DNA of 49,131 nt from Syntrophobacter sp. SbD1 (GCA_900290365.1 OMOE01000096.1:7907-57037); one strand, 5' to 3'. Counted from the stretch's first letter, positions 13,876 through 23,295 are shown. The notes: a model not told the origin generated them from the letters alone. A program made the numbers and translations.

Positions 13876-14076
13876 ATGGCGGAAGGCAAAGTGAAATGGT
13901 TCAATGACAGCAAGGGCTACGGATTTATCGAAACTGATAGTGGACACGACATCTTCGTTCACTTCAGCGCGATCGATTCATCCGGTTTTAAATCCCTGAG
14001 CGAAGGCGAACGAGTCAGTTTCGTTGAAGAAAAAGGCAATAAGGGACCTCAAGCCACTCTAGTAAAAAAGATCTAA
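13876..14076 (+). CDS. Cold-shock protein (CspA family)
   Basis: A 66-residue single cold-shock domain from ATG 13876 (TTAGGAG upstream). RNP1 is KGYGFIE and RNP2 is [27 protein letters not shown] and [18 protein letters not shown] are canonical. It binds single-stranded nucleic acid and acts as an RNA chaperone. The 5' UTR is at least 100 bases with no gene in it, as is common for csp genes controlled by mRNA structure. A strong terminator follows. Confidence 0.96.
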   Translation: MAEGKVKWFNDSKGYGFIETDSGHDIFVHFSAIDSSGFKSLSEGERVSFVEEKGNKGPQATLVKKI

Positions 14077-14099
14077 CCATATCGATCTGAGAAAGAAAG

Positions 14100-14128
14100 A
14101 CCGGAGCCCAAAAAGCTCCGGTTTTTTT
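14100..14128 (+). terminator. Rho-independent terminator after csp
   Basis: ACCGGAGC pairs perfectly with GCTCCGGT around CCAAAAA, followed by seven T. It lies 24 bases after the csp stop and just before the convergent alkA stop. Confidence 0.93.
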
Positions 14129-14134
14129 AATTAT

Positions 14135-15058
14135 TCACGCGATGACTCCCTTTTCGGCCAACCCGCGGAGCAGAAGATGAAAATAAATAAGGCCCGCGTA
14201 ATCACGCCATTTTGACATAATAATTTTGAGTTCGGCATCCGAGAGCCTCCCCTCCGGATTAAGCCATCGGTTAAGGGCAGCTCTGGCCCCGGTATCTCCC
14301 TTCGGGAACACGTTCAACCTCCCCAGTCCTCTTAAAAGAACATAATCGGCGCTCCACCTGCCTATACCACGAAATTTCACCAGCTCGGCAACAACGGATT
14401 CGTTGTCCATCTTCTCGAAATAATCAATGGACAGACCTCGCTCGATGATGGTCTGTGCGCACTCGACAAGCGCCCTGGCCTTATTGGACGACATGCCGGC
14501 CTTTTTTACCTCTTCGGCCCGGAGCCCGGCAAGACAATGGGCTGAGGGAAAAAGGTAACAGGGCCTTTGACCGCAATCGAAGACATCACCGTAAGTTAGG
14601 GCCAGACGGTTGAGAACGCTGATCCCGGCATCCAGGGAGATTTGCTGAAAGACTATGGCGTTAGCGATTGCCTCGAAGAGTGTAGGATATAGAGGCGGCT
14701 TTACTCCCCTGAATCTTTCCACAAGGGGCCCTAAATGCGGGTCTGCCTGCGCCATTGCGTAAAATCCGCCCAGGCTGACATTCAACCCTAACAAGCGGGT
14801 GATAGCCGTCCTGGCTGCCAAACCGGTTTGTGATGATGGACTCTTGCAAAAAAGACTCACCCTCAACTCGGGCCGCTCCGCAGGTCCTTCCTGTTCCACG
14901 CTCACCGTAACGATCTGCGACCCCAGGGGCATTACACGCCGGTATGTTGTTGCGTCCAGGGAATCGATCCTGTTGGCCTCTCGGCGGCGAAGGACCCATG
15001 CCGTCAGGTCCAGCCTGAATGGGGCGGGGGCGCGCAGGCTGAATTGAATGGCTTTCAT
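14135..15058 (-). CDS. alkA: DNA-3-methyladenine glycosylase II (AlkA-like)
   Basis: A 307-residue base-excision glycosylase. The N-terminal 100 residues form the AlkA-type beta domain (LRAPAPFRLDLTAWVLRRR). The helix-hairpin-helix/GPD core follows: ANAIVFQQISLDAGI, MSSNKARALVECAQ, the hairpin LVKFRGIGRWSADYVLLRGLG and the catalytic Asp in NVFPKGDTGA. It removes alkylated purines. Homologues of thermophile AlkA and of OGG-like enzymes share this core; the beta domain favours AlkA. No Ada-like regulator is nearby. Confidence 0.85.
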   Translation of the reverse strand: MKAIQFSLRAPAPFRLDLTAWVLRRREANRIDSLDATTYRRVMPLGSQIVTVSVEQEGPAERPELRVSLFCKSPSSQTGLAARTAITRLLGLNVSLGGFYAMAQADPHLGPLVERFRGVKPPLYPTLFEAIANAIVFQQISLDAGISVLNRLALTYGDVFDCGQRPCYLFPSAHCLAGLRAEEVKKAGMSSNKARALVECAQTIIERGLSIDYFEKMDNESVVAELVKFRGIGRWSADYVLLRGLGRLNVFPKGDTGARAALNRWLNPEGRLSDAELKIIMSKWRDYAGLIYFHLLLRGLAEKGVIA

Positions 15059-15224
15059 GACGAATTTTTTACCCCATTATCTGCCCCCGCTTTAGCTCTT
15101 GACATCTTCATGATTGTGTGATCTCCAACTACTTACAAAATAATGAGTCTCCCGTCTCTGGCCACTATGGAAATGCCGGGCTTTCCCGGATCGTGGAAGG
15201 CACTTCCCCTAACAGGAGGTTGTA

Positions 15225-16901
15225 ATGAGCTATCAAATCATTGACGGATGTCCGTCCACAATGGGTGATGACTACCAGTTGAACACCATTTCCATACTGA
15301 GAAGCGCTGCGAAAACCTATCCGGACGTTGAGGTTGTTTCCAGGAATAAAGACGGCAGCGTCTTTCGCTACAACTATCAACAGGTGTACGAGAGAATTCA
15401 AAAACTCGCCAATGCGCTGAGAAAACTCGGCGTGAAGCCCGGTGATCGTGTTGGCGTGATGGAATGGAATACTTACAGGCACTTTGAACTCTATTTCGCC
15501 ATTTCAGGTCTGGGCGCCGTTGTTCTACAGATGAACCTGCGGCTCTCTCCCGTCGATGTCTCCTATGTGGTCAATCACAGCGAGGCCAAAATAATCGTGG
15601 TAGGGGATTCGTTAATTCCTATGATCGAGGCCATTGCCGATCAGGTTCAGACGGTTGAGGGATATGTGGTCATCACGGACGGGAAATTGGATGAAATACC
15701 GACCAGTCTCAAACCTGTATACAGTTACGAAGCGTTGCTGGAAAATGAAGAGGCCCATTACGACTGGCCGATGATTAACGAAAAGTCGGCCTACAGCGCA
15801 TGTTACACCAGCGGCACAACCGGAAAACCAAAGGGCGTCTACTATTCACACCGGTGTATCTATTTGCATACCATGGCCATGGCGATGGTGATGAGCTTGA
15901 GCTTAAAGGATGTCATCCTGCAAGCTGTTCCCATGTTCCACGCGCAGGGATGGGGAGTATGGCTCGCAGCTCCTTTGGTGGGCGCCAAGCTTGTTTTTCC
16001 CGGAAGATATACCATGGATACCACCAATATATTGGTGGATCTCATGGTGACCGAGAAGGTGACCTTCAGTTGCGGTGCGCCTTCCATAATGATGCCGATG
16101 CTCGAATACATTGGGACACTGCCTGAAAAGCCCGATTTTACAGGCCTTCGAATGGTCTCCGGAGGTACGGAACCTCCGTTGTCAATGATGAGAGGGTACT
16201 GGGAGCTTGGCAAAGTAGAAATTGTGCATGCTTACGGCGCTACCGAAACCGCACCTCTTTTGTCTGTCAATCAATTCAAGCCGACCCTGAAAGGATGGTC
16301 AAAGGAGCAAGAATGGGAAAACCAGAAGAGACAGGGACTGCCTCTTGCCGGGCTCGACTGTAAAATCGTAGGTATGGACGGCAGGGAAGTACCCAGGGAT
16401 GGACAGGCAGTGGGTGAATTGCTGGTGAGAGGCCCTTGGGTGGCATCCTCCTACTACAACGACTCGCGCTCGGAAGAGTGTTTTGTGGATGGTTACTGGG
16501 CCAGCGGTGATGCCGGGACGGTCGATAAAAACGGGTATATCAAGATTACCGACCGGCTAAAAGACGCAGTTAAGAGTGGTGGTGAGTGGATATCCTCCAT
16601 CGATCTGGAGAACTGTATCATGTGTCACGAAGGCGTCCTGGAGGCGACAGTAATTGGTGTGCCGCACCCTAAATGGCAGGAAAAACCGCTGGCGCTGGTT
16701 GTCTTGAAAGAAGCAGCAAAAGGCGTAATCAGCAAGGAGGATTTACTCGATCGCGTACGCGACAAGTTTGCCAAATGGCAACTGCCTGAAATTATTTTTG
16801 TGAACGAAATTGCCAAAACCAGCGTCGGCAAATTTGACAAAAAGGTTATGCGCCATCAGTATAAAGACTTCTTCCATGCGGACACATTGAAACACATTTG
16901 A
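15225..16901 (+). CDS. AMP-forming fatty acyl-CoA ligase
   Basis: A 558-residue member of the ANL superfamily that activates a carboxylic acid to its CoA thioester with ATP. Visible motifs: the P-loop-like YTSGTTGKPKGVYYSHR, AVPMFHAQGWG, the adenine motif VHAYGATETAPLLS, YWASGDAGTVDKNGYIKITDR with the hinge DRLKD, and the C-terminal catalytic Lys in KTSVGKFDKKVMR. Length and the MFHAQGWG motif fit the medium/long-chain FadD-like branch used in beta-oxidation of syntrophs and sulfate reducers. The exact chain length is unknown. It starts at ATG 15225 with ACAGGAGG upstream. The amidohydrolase lies convergently 6 bases beyond its stop. Confidence 0.92.
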   Translation: MSYQIIDGCPSTMGDDYQLNTISILRSAAKTYPDVEVVSRNKDGSVFRYNYQQVYERIQKLANALRKLGVKPGDRVGVMEWNTYRHFELYFAISGLGAVVLQMNLRLSPVDVSYVVNHSEAKIIVVGDSLIPMIEAIADQVQTVEGYVVITDGKLDEIPTSLKPVYSYEALLENEEAHYDWPMINEKSAYSACYTSGTTGKPKGVYYSHRCIYLHTMAMAMVMSLSLKDVILQAVPMFHAQGWGVWLAAPLVGAKLVFPGRYTMDTTNILVDLMVTEKVTFSCGAPSIMMPMLEYIGTLPEKPDFTGLRMVSGGTEPPLSMMRGYWELGKVEIVHAYGATETAPLLSVNQFKPTLKGWSKEQEWENQKRQGLPLAGLDCKIVGMDGREVPRDGQAVGELLVRGPWVASSYYNDSRSEECFVDGYWASGDAGTVDKNGYIKITDRLKDAVKSGGEWISSIDLENCIMCHEGVLEATVIGVPHPKWQEKPLALVVLKEAAKGVISKEDLLDRVRDKFAKWQLPEIIFVNEIAKTSVGKFDKKVMRHQYKDFFHADTLKHI

Positions 16902-16907
16902 TGGCTT

Positions 16908-17765
16908 TTAAAGGCGAAAAATACGAGCCGCGTTTTCTCCCCGTATGGCGTCCATTTCGAGGTCCTGCAGGCCGGACTGCTTTATTTCAGTAAAATAGCG
17001 CTTTGGAGAAAGCAGGGGATAATCGCTGCCGAAAAGAATCCTGTCGGCCCCGGCCACATCGGCTGCGACCCTGTAGATATCGTTTTTGTAGACAAAGGGG
17101 GAAGCCGCTGTATCGTAATAGATGTTTGCAAGAAGCCCCGGGGCCTGTTTTTTCAAAAGCTCGTAAAAGAACAGGCCGCCGCCCCAGTGCGCAAATATCA
17201 GTGTGGCTCCGGCGGCGGCCTTTGCCATATTATAGTATAAATCAAGACCAAACGGAGCTTTGCCCGGGTACTCATGGCCGACAGGTTCGTTCGCATGCAC
17301 GAGGAGCGCGAGATCTTTTTCTCTGCATAGAGCTGCAATTTGCTTGAAATTGTCTAAAACCCGTTCCATATTGCCGCCGGCGGAGTAGATGGCGAGTTCT
17401 CCGAACCCCCGAGCCCCGTCGAGACATAAACCTTCCGCTTCTTTTCCGCAGCGATCCGAGAAAAGATTGAGACAGGCCAAGGGTAGAAGTCGGTCGGGGA
17501 ACCTTGCGGCGGCCTGGAGCACATAATTATTGTGACGCGCCAGCAGTTCTGCGGTTCGCCAGGGGAACCCGAATACGACCGAGCGGTCTATCCCGTTTTC
17601 ATCCATCGACTGGATAAGCATTTCAACAGATGCTATTTTCGAATCGGTCGAACCGTATAGAAGCTGGAATTCAGGTTCGTCTCGAAAAAAAAGGTCTCGC
17701 CCGCCGGCGATAGCGGGAGGGAAAATATGGGTATGGACATCTATAATCAAGTTGGAATACTCCAT
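16908..17765 (-). CDS. Amidohydrolase-family (Amidohydro_2) TIM-barrel protein
   Basis: A 285-residue metal-dependent hydrolase. The first strand is LIIDVHTHIFPP (HxH metal site), the middle carries ALLVHANEPVGHEY and LIFAHWGGG (metal/active-site His), and the late Asp is in ILFGSDYPLL. This is the Amidohydro_2 pattern shared by ACMSD-like decarboxylases and lactone hydrolases; the substrate is not known. The C-terminus DAIRGENAARIF is typical. It is convergent with the acyl-CoA ligase and divergent from the inositol phosphatase gene. Confidence 0.88.
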   Translation of the reverse strand: MEYSNLIIDVHTHIFPPAIAGGRDLFFRDEPEFQLLYGSTDSKIASVEMLIQSMDENGIDRSVVFGFPWRTAELLARHNNYVLQAAARFPDRLLPLACLNLFSDRCGKEAEGLCLDGARGFGELAIYSAGGNMERVLDNFKQIAALCREKDLALLVHANEPVGHEYPGKAPFGLDLYYNMAKAAAGATLIFAHWGGGLFFYELLKKQAPGLLANIYYDTAASPFVYKNDIYRVAADVAGADRILFGSDYPLLSPKRYFTEIKQSGLQDLEMDAIRGENAARIFRL

Positions 17766-17825
17766 TGCAGGGTGGTGGGATTTTTAATTACGTTCAATGC
17801 CCGGTGACATTAACATGCAAGGGAG

Positions 17826-17856
17826 CAAGGCGCAAGGCGTGAGGTGTGAGGTGAGG
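17826..17856. repeat. Heptamer tandem repeat (CAAGGCG / TGAGGTG)
   Basis: Units CAAGGCG twice, then TGAGGTG twice, then AGG, in exact 7-bp register. It lies about 50 bases before the start codon of the inositol monophosphatase gene. Confidence 0.8.
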
Positions 17857-17907
17857 GGGAGTCTTTCCGCTTCCTGCTTCTCGCTTTATTTCTTCCAAGG
17901 AGCTGCA

Positions 17908-18717
17908 ATGCCGGAAAAAATAGAAACCGTTGCGCAAAGAGTTATTTTTGAGGCCGGAGAGCTTATTCGCCGGCACATTGGAAGTGTTGCCCAATCCTGG
18001 GTCCATACGAAGGGGCCTTCAGATTACGTGACCGAGATAGATAAGAAATGCGAGGGACTTATCACGGAGGCCATCCGGAAGAATTTCCCCGATCATCACA
18101 TTATGGCTGAAGAAACTGACAACGATGGTTTGCAGCCGGGGTACACATGGGTAATCGACCCTGTGGACGGCACAACCAATTTTATCCACGGCTTTCCATT
18201 TGTTGCCGTCTCCATTGCAGTGTGCCTCGAAAAGGAACCGATTTTGGGGCTGGTGCTCGACCCTGTTCGAAACGAGCTGTTTTCAGCAAAAAAAGGAGGG
18301 GGGGCGTGGCTTAATGGATCGAGACTTCCCGGGCGTGAAAAAGTGGAGCTCAACCAGGCGCTGGTTGCGACCGGGTTTCCATTCAGGAGCCAGGAATACA
18401 TGGATAATTACCTGATGGCTTTCAAAGCGATTTCCATGCGGGTAAGCGGAGTCAGGCGGGCCGGGGCCGCAGCGCTCGATCTGGCATATCTGGCCGCCGG
18501 ACGAGTGGATGGTTTCTGGGAAATCGGGCTGAAGGCCTGGGACATAGCCGCCGGCGCCCTTCTGATCAAAGAGGCCGGCGGAACGGTCAGCGATTTCCAG
18601 GGGGAGGACAATTACCTCTTAAATGGAAACGTCGTCGGGGGCGTCCCGCTAGTCTACCCCTTTCTGCTCGATCAGGTGCAGAAATGGCTGGTCCCGGCGC
18701 TGGAAGGGCCGCATTGA
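17908..18717 (+). CDS. suhB: Inositol monophosphatase family protein
   Basis: A 269-residue enzyme from ATG 17908 (CCAAGGAG upstream; the frame is open further left only across a repeat). The metal-binding motifs are HIMAEET, WVIDPVDGTTNFIHGFP and WDIAAGALLIKEAGG, all intact. VSGVRRAGAAALDLAYLAAGRVDGFWE is the usual C-terminal signature. It hydrolyses inositol-1-phosphate or related sugar phosphates; some members act in rRNA processing (SuhB). The symbol follows the general family and the true substrate is not settled. It is followed convergently by the acidic Tudor-like protein after 4 bases. Confidence 0.9.
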   Translation: MPEKIETVAQRVIFEAGELIRRHIGSVAQSWVHTKGPSDYVTEIDKKCEGLITEAIRKNFPDHHIMAEETDNDGLQPGYTWVIDPVDGTTNFIHGFPFVAVSIAVCLEKEPILGLVLDPVRNELFSAKKGGGAWLNGSRLPGREKVELNQALVATGFPFRSQEYMDNYLMAFKAISMRVSGVRRAGAAALDLAYLAAGRVDGFWEIGLKAWDIAAGALLIKEAGGTVSDFQGEDNYLLNGNVVGGVPLVYPFLLDQVQKWLVPALEGPH

Positions 18718-18721
18718 TCGA

Positions 18722-19126
18722 TCAGGCCGTCTGGCCGGGAGGCGCAATACTCATGGCCATCAGTTTCTTAGTGCTTTCGAATATTACTTCCATCTTCCTC
18801 GGGGAGATGACCTTGGCGACTACGCCGATCCCGAAGCCCTGGTGCCGCAACAGTGCCCCTTCTTTATAGGCGTCGGCGATCTTGTATTCCGGGACACCCT
18901 CCCTGCTTGCATCGAGCAGAAGCTGCCGCCAGTCCTCGTCGGTTTTAGGCCTGGATATTCCTTTGTAGAGGACCGAGGGAAGCATCTCTTCTTCGTCTTC
19001 GCCTTCTTCCAGCAGAAGGTCGTCTTCGCCTGCGAAATCAAGCTCATCGGTTTGCTCGAACTCAAGTCCTGAATCGTCTTCAAAGTCGTCCATCATCGGG
19101 TCGCTTTCCATATCATCCTTGGGCAT
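18722..19126 (-). CDS. Acidic protein with SH3/Tudor-like C-terminal domain
   Basis: A 134-residue protein. The first 50 residues are extremely acidic (runs of D/E such as EEGEDEEEM). The middle (TDEDWRQLLLDASREGVPEYKIADAY) is a predicted helix pair. The last 35 residues, ALLRHQGFGIGVVAKVISPRKMEVIFESTKKLMA, follow the HxxFGxGxV...V.F...K.L pattern of SH3/Tudor-like folds found in CarD-type and UvrD C-terminal domains. That suggests a protein partner in transcription or repair, but function is unknown. It ends 4 bases from suhB in a convergent layout and lies downstream of the NtrC regulator on the same strand with a 74-base gap. Confidence 0.7.
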   Translation of the reverse strand: MPKDDMESDPMMDDFEDDSGLEFEQTDELDFAGEDDLLLEEGEDEEEMLPSVLYKGISRPKTDEDWRQLLLDASREGVPEYKIADAYKEGALLRHQGFGIGVVAKVISPRKMEVIFESTKKLMAMSIAPPGQTA

Positions 19127-19200
19127 ATCAAATTCCTCACGTTGTGCTGCTTATTAGACGAAGTCCCGTTTATTGGAACTCTGGTAAAAGGTCAAGACTT

Positions 19201-20607
19201 TTATTGTAATTCCTCCTCGGTTGCGAGTCCATATTTCAGGAGACGGTACCGGAAGGAACGAAAGGAGATCCCCAGCAGTTGGGCGGCTTTCAACTTTGTG
19301 CCGCCTGTCTGGTGCAGTGCCTGCTGGAGCAGCCGCTTTTCAATTTCTGCCATGTGCTGGTCCAGGTCGAAACGTTCAAAAGGAATTTCTGAAACTATGG
19401 AGATGGGCGCCTGTTCCTGTTCCTGTTCTTTTCGTCTGTGCATCGAAAGCGTAAGGGAATCGGGCAGGATAATCCTTGAGGATTCCATCGCCACGCCGCG
19501 TTCGATTATGTGTTCGAGTTCCCTCACATTCCCCGGGAATTCATAATTGCAGAGTATATCCAGGGCATATGTAGAGATTTTGTGGATATCTTTGCCGAAA
19601 TCCTTTGTGAACTTCGACAGGAAGTGCTGGGCAAGCAAGGGGATGTCCTGACGGCGCTCTCTCAGAGGCGGAATGCGGATAGGGAGCACATTCAACCGGT
19701 AATAGAGGTCCTCGCGAAAAGTCTTGTCGATCACCATCTGTTCGAGATCGCGGTTGGTGGCCGAAATTATTCGCACATCCACCGAAATGTCTTCGGTCCC
19801 GCCGATCATTTTAATCGTCTTTTCCTGGACGAGCCTGAGGAGCTTGACCTGAAGCAGAGGGGATAGTTCTCCAATTTCATCGAGGAACAGGGTGCCCCCC
19901 TGTGCAGCTTCGACGAGCCCCTTTTTGTTGGCCGTAGCTCCGGTGAAAGCTCCCTTTTTGTAGCCGAAGAGTTCGCTTTCAACCAGGTTTTCCGGAACAC
20001 CTCCACAGTTTACGGTCACTAAAGGTAGATCCCGCCTCGCGCTCCGGCGGTGGATTGCTTTGGCTACAAGCTCTTTGCCGGTGCCGCTTTCGCCGGTGAC
20101 CACCACATTGCTGGCGGTTTTGGCCACGCGCTGAATACTCTCATAAATCTTGCGCATCGGAGGGCTATCTCCGATAAGGCAGCCAAAATAGAGGGGACCC
20201 TCCCCCTCCTTGTTCATTGCATGATCGTCCCCTCTGTTGCTAAGCGCATTGGAAATAACCGAAAGGATTTCTTCGTTATTGAACGGCTTGGGAAAGTAAT
20301 CGTAGGCCCCTTCGTTCATCGCTTCTACGGCCAGTTCGGTGCTGGCGTAAGCAGAGATCATCATCACAATGGTTCGAGGGGAGATTGCCTTGCACTGTTT
20401 GAGGACTTCGAGCCCGTTGACGGGCTGCATCCGGATATCGGTTATAACGAGATCGAATGATTCTGCCTGGATTTTGTTGAGCGCTTCCGATCCGCTTTCA
20501 GCACATTGAACGTCGTAGCCGTGCTTTAGCAGCAGGATTTCGAGAAGCTCCCGCATGCTCCTTTCATCATCGACGACAAGAATTTTATGGGGGATTTCCT
20601 GTGGCAT
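19201..20607 (-). CDS. NtrC-family sigma-54-dependent response regulator
   Basis: A 468-residue three-domain regulator. Receiver domain: acidic pair in VVDDERS, phosphoacceptor Asp57 in VITDIRM, Lys107 in YFPKPF. AAA+ domain: Walker A GESGTGKE (172-179), GAFTGA loop (219-224) for sigma-54 contact, Walker B GGTLFLDEIGEL, and an arginine-finger region. C-terminal Fis-type HTH: GGTKLKAAQLLGISFRSFRYRL. All active residues are present. It starts 4 bases after the pyrC stop, so it is in the pyrBC transcription unit. No partner histidine kinase is next to it. The architecture fits PilR/AtoC/ZraR types; the target genes are unknown. Confidence 0.95.
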   Translation of the reverse strand: MPQEIPHKILVVDDERSMRELLEILLLKHGYDVQCAESGSEALNKIQAESFDLVITDIRMQPVNGLEVLKQCKAISPRTIVMMISAYASTELAVEAMNEGAYDYFPKPFNNEEILSVISNALSNRGDDHAMNKEGEGPLYFGCLIGDSPPMRKIYESIQRVAKTASNVVVTGESGTGKELVAKAIHRRSARRDLPLVTVNCGGVPENLVESELFGYKKGAFTGATANKKGLVEAAQGGTLFLDEIGELSPLLQVKLLRLVQEKTIKMIGGTEDISVDVRIISATNRDLEQMVIDKTFREDLYYRLNVLPIRIPPLRERRQDIPLLAQHFLSKFTKDFGKDIHKISTYALDILCNYEFPGNVRELEHIIERGVAMESSRIILPDSLTLSMHRRKEQEQEQAPISIVSEIPFERFDLDQHMAEIEKRLLQQALHQTGGTKLKAAQLLGISFRSFRYRLLKYGLATEEELQ

Positions 20608-20611
20608 TCGA

Positions 20612-21922
20612 TTATCCGGTATAAACGATCCTGCCTCCCATTAGCGTCATAACCGCTTTGCCCTGCACTTCCATGCCGGCGAACGGGCAGTTTCTGCTCT
20701 TCGATTTGAATCGATGGACATCGATTGTATATTTAACTTCAGTGTCGATAAGAGTCAAATCGGCAGGCATTCCTCTGCGCAAGGAGCCCAAAGGGATTGC
20801 AAGGATCCGGGAAGGGTTGCACGATACCTTTGCGACTGCTTCCATAGGGCTGAGGATTCCATTTCGCACGAGCCCCAAAATGAGTGGCAGGGACGATTCC
20901 AGACCAATCATGCCATTTGCTGCGTATTCGAATTCGAGGTCCTTTTCGACAGCACTGTGAGGAGCATGGTCCGAAGCGATAACATCGATGGTCCCATCGG
21001 CCAGCCCGGCCTTTACCGCCTCAACGTCCCCAGGCCTCCTCAGCGGGGGATTGACCTTGTAGACCGTGTTGAAGGTGGAGATCAGTTCATCGTCAAGCGT
21101 AAAATAATGAGGTGCTGTCTCTGCGGTGACCGGGACCCCGCGTCTTTTTGCCTCGCGTATGAGCGCCACTGAGCCGGCAGTGCTGATATGAGCCAGGTGA
21201 AGCCTGGCGCCGGTGAGTTCGGCAAGAAGCATGTCGCGGGCCACCATAATCTCTTCAGCCGCCTTCGGTATGCCTCTTAGGCCCAGCCTTGTCGATACGG
21301 GGCCCTCATTCATAAGACCTGCACAGCAAAGATCCAGGTCTTCGCAGTGACTTATGACCAGCAGTTCGAATGTCTTGGCGTAGTCGAGGGCGCGTCTCAT
21401 CAGCAAGCTGCTCATCACGGGCCGGCCATCGTCGGATACTGCGACGACGCCTGCTGTCCGAAGCTCCCCGTATTCGGAAAGATTTTTGCCTTCGAGCCCC
21501 TTGCTAATGGCGCCGACGGGGAATACGCGGCAGGACCCCTCATCGCGGGCTTTTTCGAGTATGTATTGGGTTACTGCGGCGCAGTCGTTTACCGGGCGCG
21601 TATTGGGCATGCACGCAACAGAGGTGAATCCTCCCGCTGCCGCTGCCAGAGTGCCCGATGCGATGGTCTCTTTGTATTCTTCTCCCGGTTCACGAAGATG
21701 CACATGCATGTCGATCAGACCCGGAACGATCCATTTGCCGTTTGTATCGATCTGCTCGAATTGCGGTAGCCTCGAAGATCCCAGTTCGATGTTCGCGCTT
21801 ATTTCGGCTATGGTTCCGTTCTCGATGAGAACGTCCATTACTGCGTCCAATCCCTGCGCCGGATCGATCACCCTGCCATTGCGCAGAATAAGATTAGCCG
21901 GATTTGATTTTGCTTCCATCAT
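20612..21922 (-). CDS. pyrC: Dihydroorotase (type I)
   Basis: About 436 residues. It closes carbamoyl-aspartate to dihydroorotate, step three of pyrimidine synthesis. Zinc ligands and active-site motifs are seen: DMHVHLREPG, GGFTSVACMPNTRP, VISHCEDLDL, LHLAHISTAGS and IASDHAPHSAVEKD. The family-specific VVAVSDDGRPV and GMIGLESSLPL are present, so it is a catalytic PyrC and not the inactive PyrX form. The start may be ATG 21922 or 21919 (CTGGAG upstream); a GTG at 21925 is also in frame. It follows pyrB by about 20 bases. Confidence 0.95.
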   Translation of the reverse strand: MMEAKSNPANLILRNGRVIDPAQGLDAVMDVLIENGTIAEISANIELGSSRLPQFEQIDTNGKWIVPGLIDMHVHLREPGEEYKETIASGTLAAAAGGFTSVACMPNTRPVNDCAAVTQYILEKARDEGSCRVFPVGAISKGLEGKNLSEYGELRTAGVVAVSDDGRPVMSSLLMRRALDYAKTFELLVISHCEDLDLCCAGLMNEGPVSTRLGLRGIPKAAEEIMVARDMLLAELTGARLHLAHISTAGSVALIREAKRRGVPVTAETAPHYFTLDDELISTFNTVYKVNPPLRRPGDVEAVKAGLADGTIDVIASDHAPHSAVEKDLEFEYAANGMIGLESSLPLILGLVRNGILSPMEAVAKVSCNPSRILAIPLGSLRRGMPADLTLIDTEVKYTIDVHRFKSKSRNCPFAGMEVQGKAVMTLMGGRIVYTG

Positions 21923-21942
21923 CACTCCAGTATCCGTATATA

Positions 21943-22860
21943 TTACCTTTGCGCGAGCAAAAACAACAAGGCCATCCTGACGGCAACACCATTTGTTACC
22001 TGGTCCAGGATAACCGAATGGGGCCCGTCGGCGACTTCAGGACTTATTTCAACTCCCCGGTTCATTGGGCCGGGATGCATGATCAAGACGTCTTTTTTTG
22101 CCATCTTGAGTCTTTCGGCGTTTATGCCATACCAGGTGGAATATTCGCGCATGGAGGGGAGCATCATCTGCTGCTGCCTCTCCTTTTGAAGACGCAGAAC
22201 CATTATAACGTCGGCATCGGGGATGCATTGTTCCAGGCGGTAGGACACCTCGGCCCCCATCTCTTCGATGTTTGGGGGAATTAGTGTGGCGGGGCCGCAT
22301 ACAACCACTTTTGACCCCATTTTCTTCAGCCCCCAGATATTGGAACGGGCCACACGGCTATGGAAAATGTCTCCGACGATAACCACGTTCAAGCCGTCGA
22401 GTCTTTTCTTTTTATCGAGAATAGTCAGCATGTCGAGCAGCGCCTGGGATGGGTGCTCGTGCATTCCGTCCCCCGCGTTGATTACCGAGGCGGTGGTATG
22501 GGCCGCGAGCATATGAGGCGCGCCGGAGGCCGAATGGCGAATTACAAAGACGTCGGGTCTCATTGCGTCGAGGTTTTTGAGAGTGTCGAGCACGGTCTCA
22601 CCCTTGACTATCGAGCTGGTTGAGGCCGTTATCGAGTAAGTGTCTGCGCTAAGCCGCTTTGCAGCTATATCAAAGGAAGTGCGGGTCCTGGTGCTCGGTT
22701 CATAAAAAAGGTGAACGATAGTTTTCCCTCTCAGGGTCGGAACCTTCTTGATGGACCTCTCATTGATTTCCTTGAAAGAACGGGATAAATTGAGGATGTA
22801 TTCAATTTCTGCGACCTCCAAGTCGCGAATTCCCAGAAGGTCTTTCCGCTTAAAGCCCAT
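21943..22860 (-). CDS. pyrB: Aspartate carbamoyltransferase catalytic subunit
   Basis: A 305-residue enzyme joining carbamoyl phosphate and aspartate. The carbamoyl-phosphate loop is [15 protein letters not shown], the second loop [12 protein letters not shown], and [12 protein letters not shown] and [11 protein letters not shown] are conserved. All catalytic residues are intact. No pyrI regulatory subunit gene follows; instead pyrC is next, the arrangement of pyrBC clusters in many proteobacteria and Gram-positives. It is first in the pyrB-pyrC-regulator unit. The 5' region (22861 onward) shows no clear PyrR-type attenuator by eye. Confidence 0.96.
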   Translation of the reverse strand: MGFKRKDLLGIRDLEVAEIEYILNLSRSFKEINERSIKKVPTLRGKTIVHLFYEPSTRTRTSFDIAAKRLSADTYSITASTSSIVKGETVLDTLKNLDAMRPDVFVIRHSASGAPHMLAAHTTASVINAGDGMHEHPSQALLDMLTILDKKKRLDGLNVVIVGDIFHSRVARSNIWGLKKMGSKVVVCGPATLIPPNIEEMGAEVSYRLEQCIPDADVIMVLRLQKERQQQMMLPSMREYSTWYGINAERLKMAKKDVLIMHPGPMNRGVEISPEVADGPHSVILDQVTNGVAVRMALLFLLAQR

Positions 22861-23295
22861 AAGAGTCCCTCACGAGGTCCCGCTGAACCTCTTTTCAATC
22901 ATCGAGTTAAGCACGTTTAGCTGCTGTTGGGGGAAATCCCTGCGCCATGTGCCGGTTTTCTGAATTTATTAACCTATTAGTTTACCACGATCAGACCGCC
23001 GGACGGTAATTCAAAATCACCCGAACCAGAAATTTCAGATTTTAGATTTGAGATTTTAGATTGGAAGACACGAAGTTTTTCCTTGTTGCACTTTTTGATG
23101 AAATTTTTTTAATTTTAGTATTAAAATATACAAAGGGGAGCAAAAGAGAGCGAAGAGCAAAAATCGTGCATTCCGTTTTCTTCCAGTTTAGTGCTTCCCG
23201 CTGTTGTTTAAAAGTTGGTCAAACCATGCTGTTCCGCGCCGGTCGATGTTCGCCGGTTCCAACGGGACGGCATATTTTTTTCGAAAGGAGTTGGA
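22861..23295. other. Intergenic region between pyrB and greA
   Basis: 435 bases without a convincing gene. It must hold the promoters of both divergent units. An AT-rich stretch (23086-23150) with TTGCAC at 23086-23091 and TTAATT 17 bases later is a possible greA promoter. A heptamer repeat lies at 23033-23060. The greA ribosome site AAAGGAG is at 23284-23290. Confidence 0.6.
23033..23060. repeat. Heptamer tandem repeat (TTTNAGA type)
   Basis: Four units in 7-bp register: TTTCAGA, TTTTAGA, TTTGAGA, TTTTAGA, followed by the diverged TTGGAAG. It lies in the pyrB-greA intergenic region. Confidence 0.8.
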
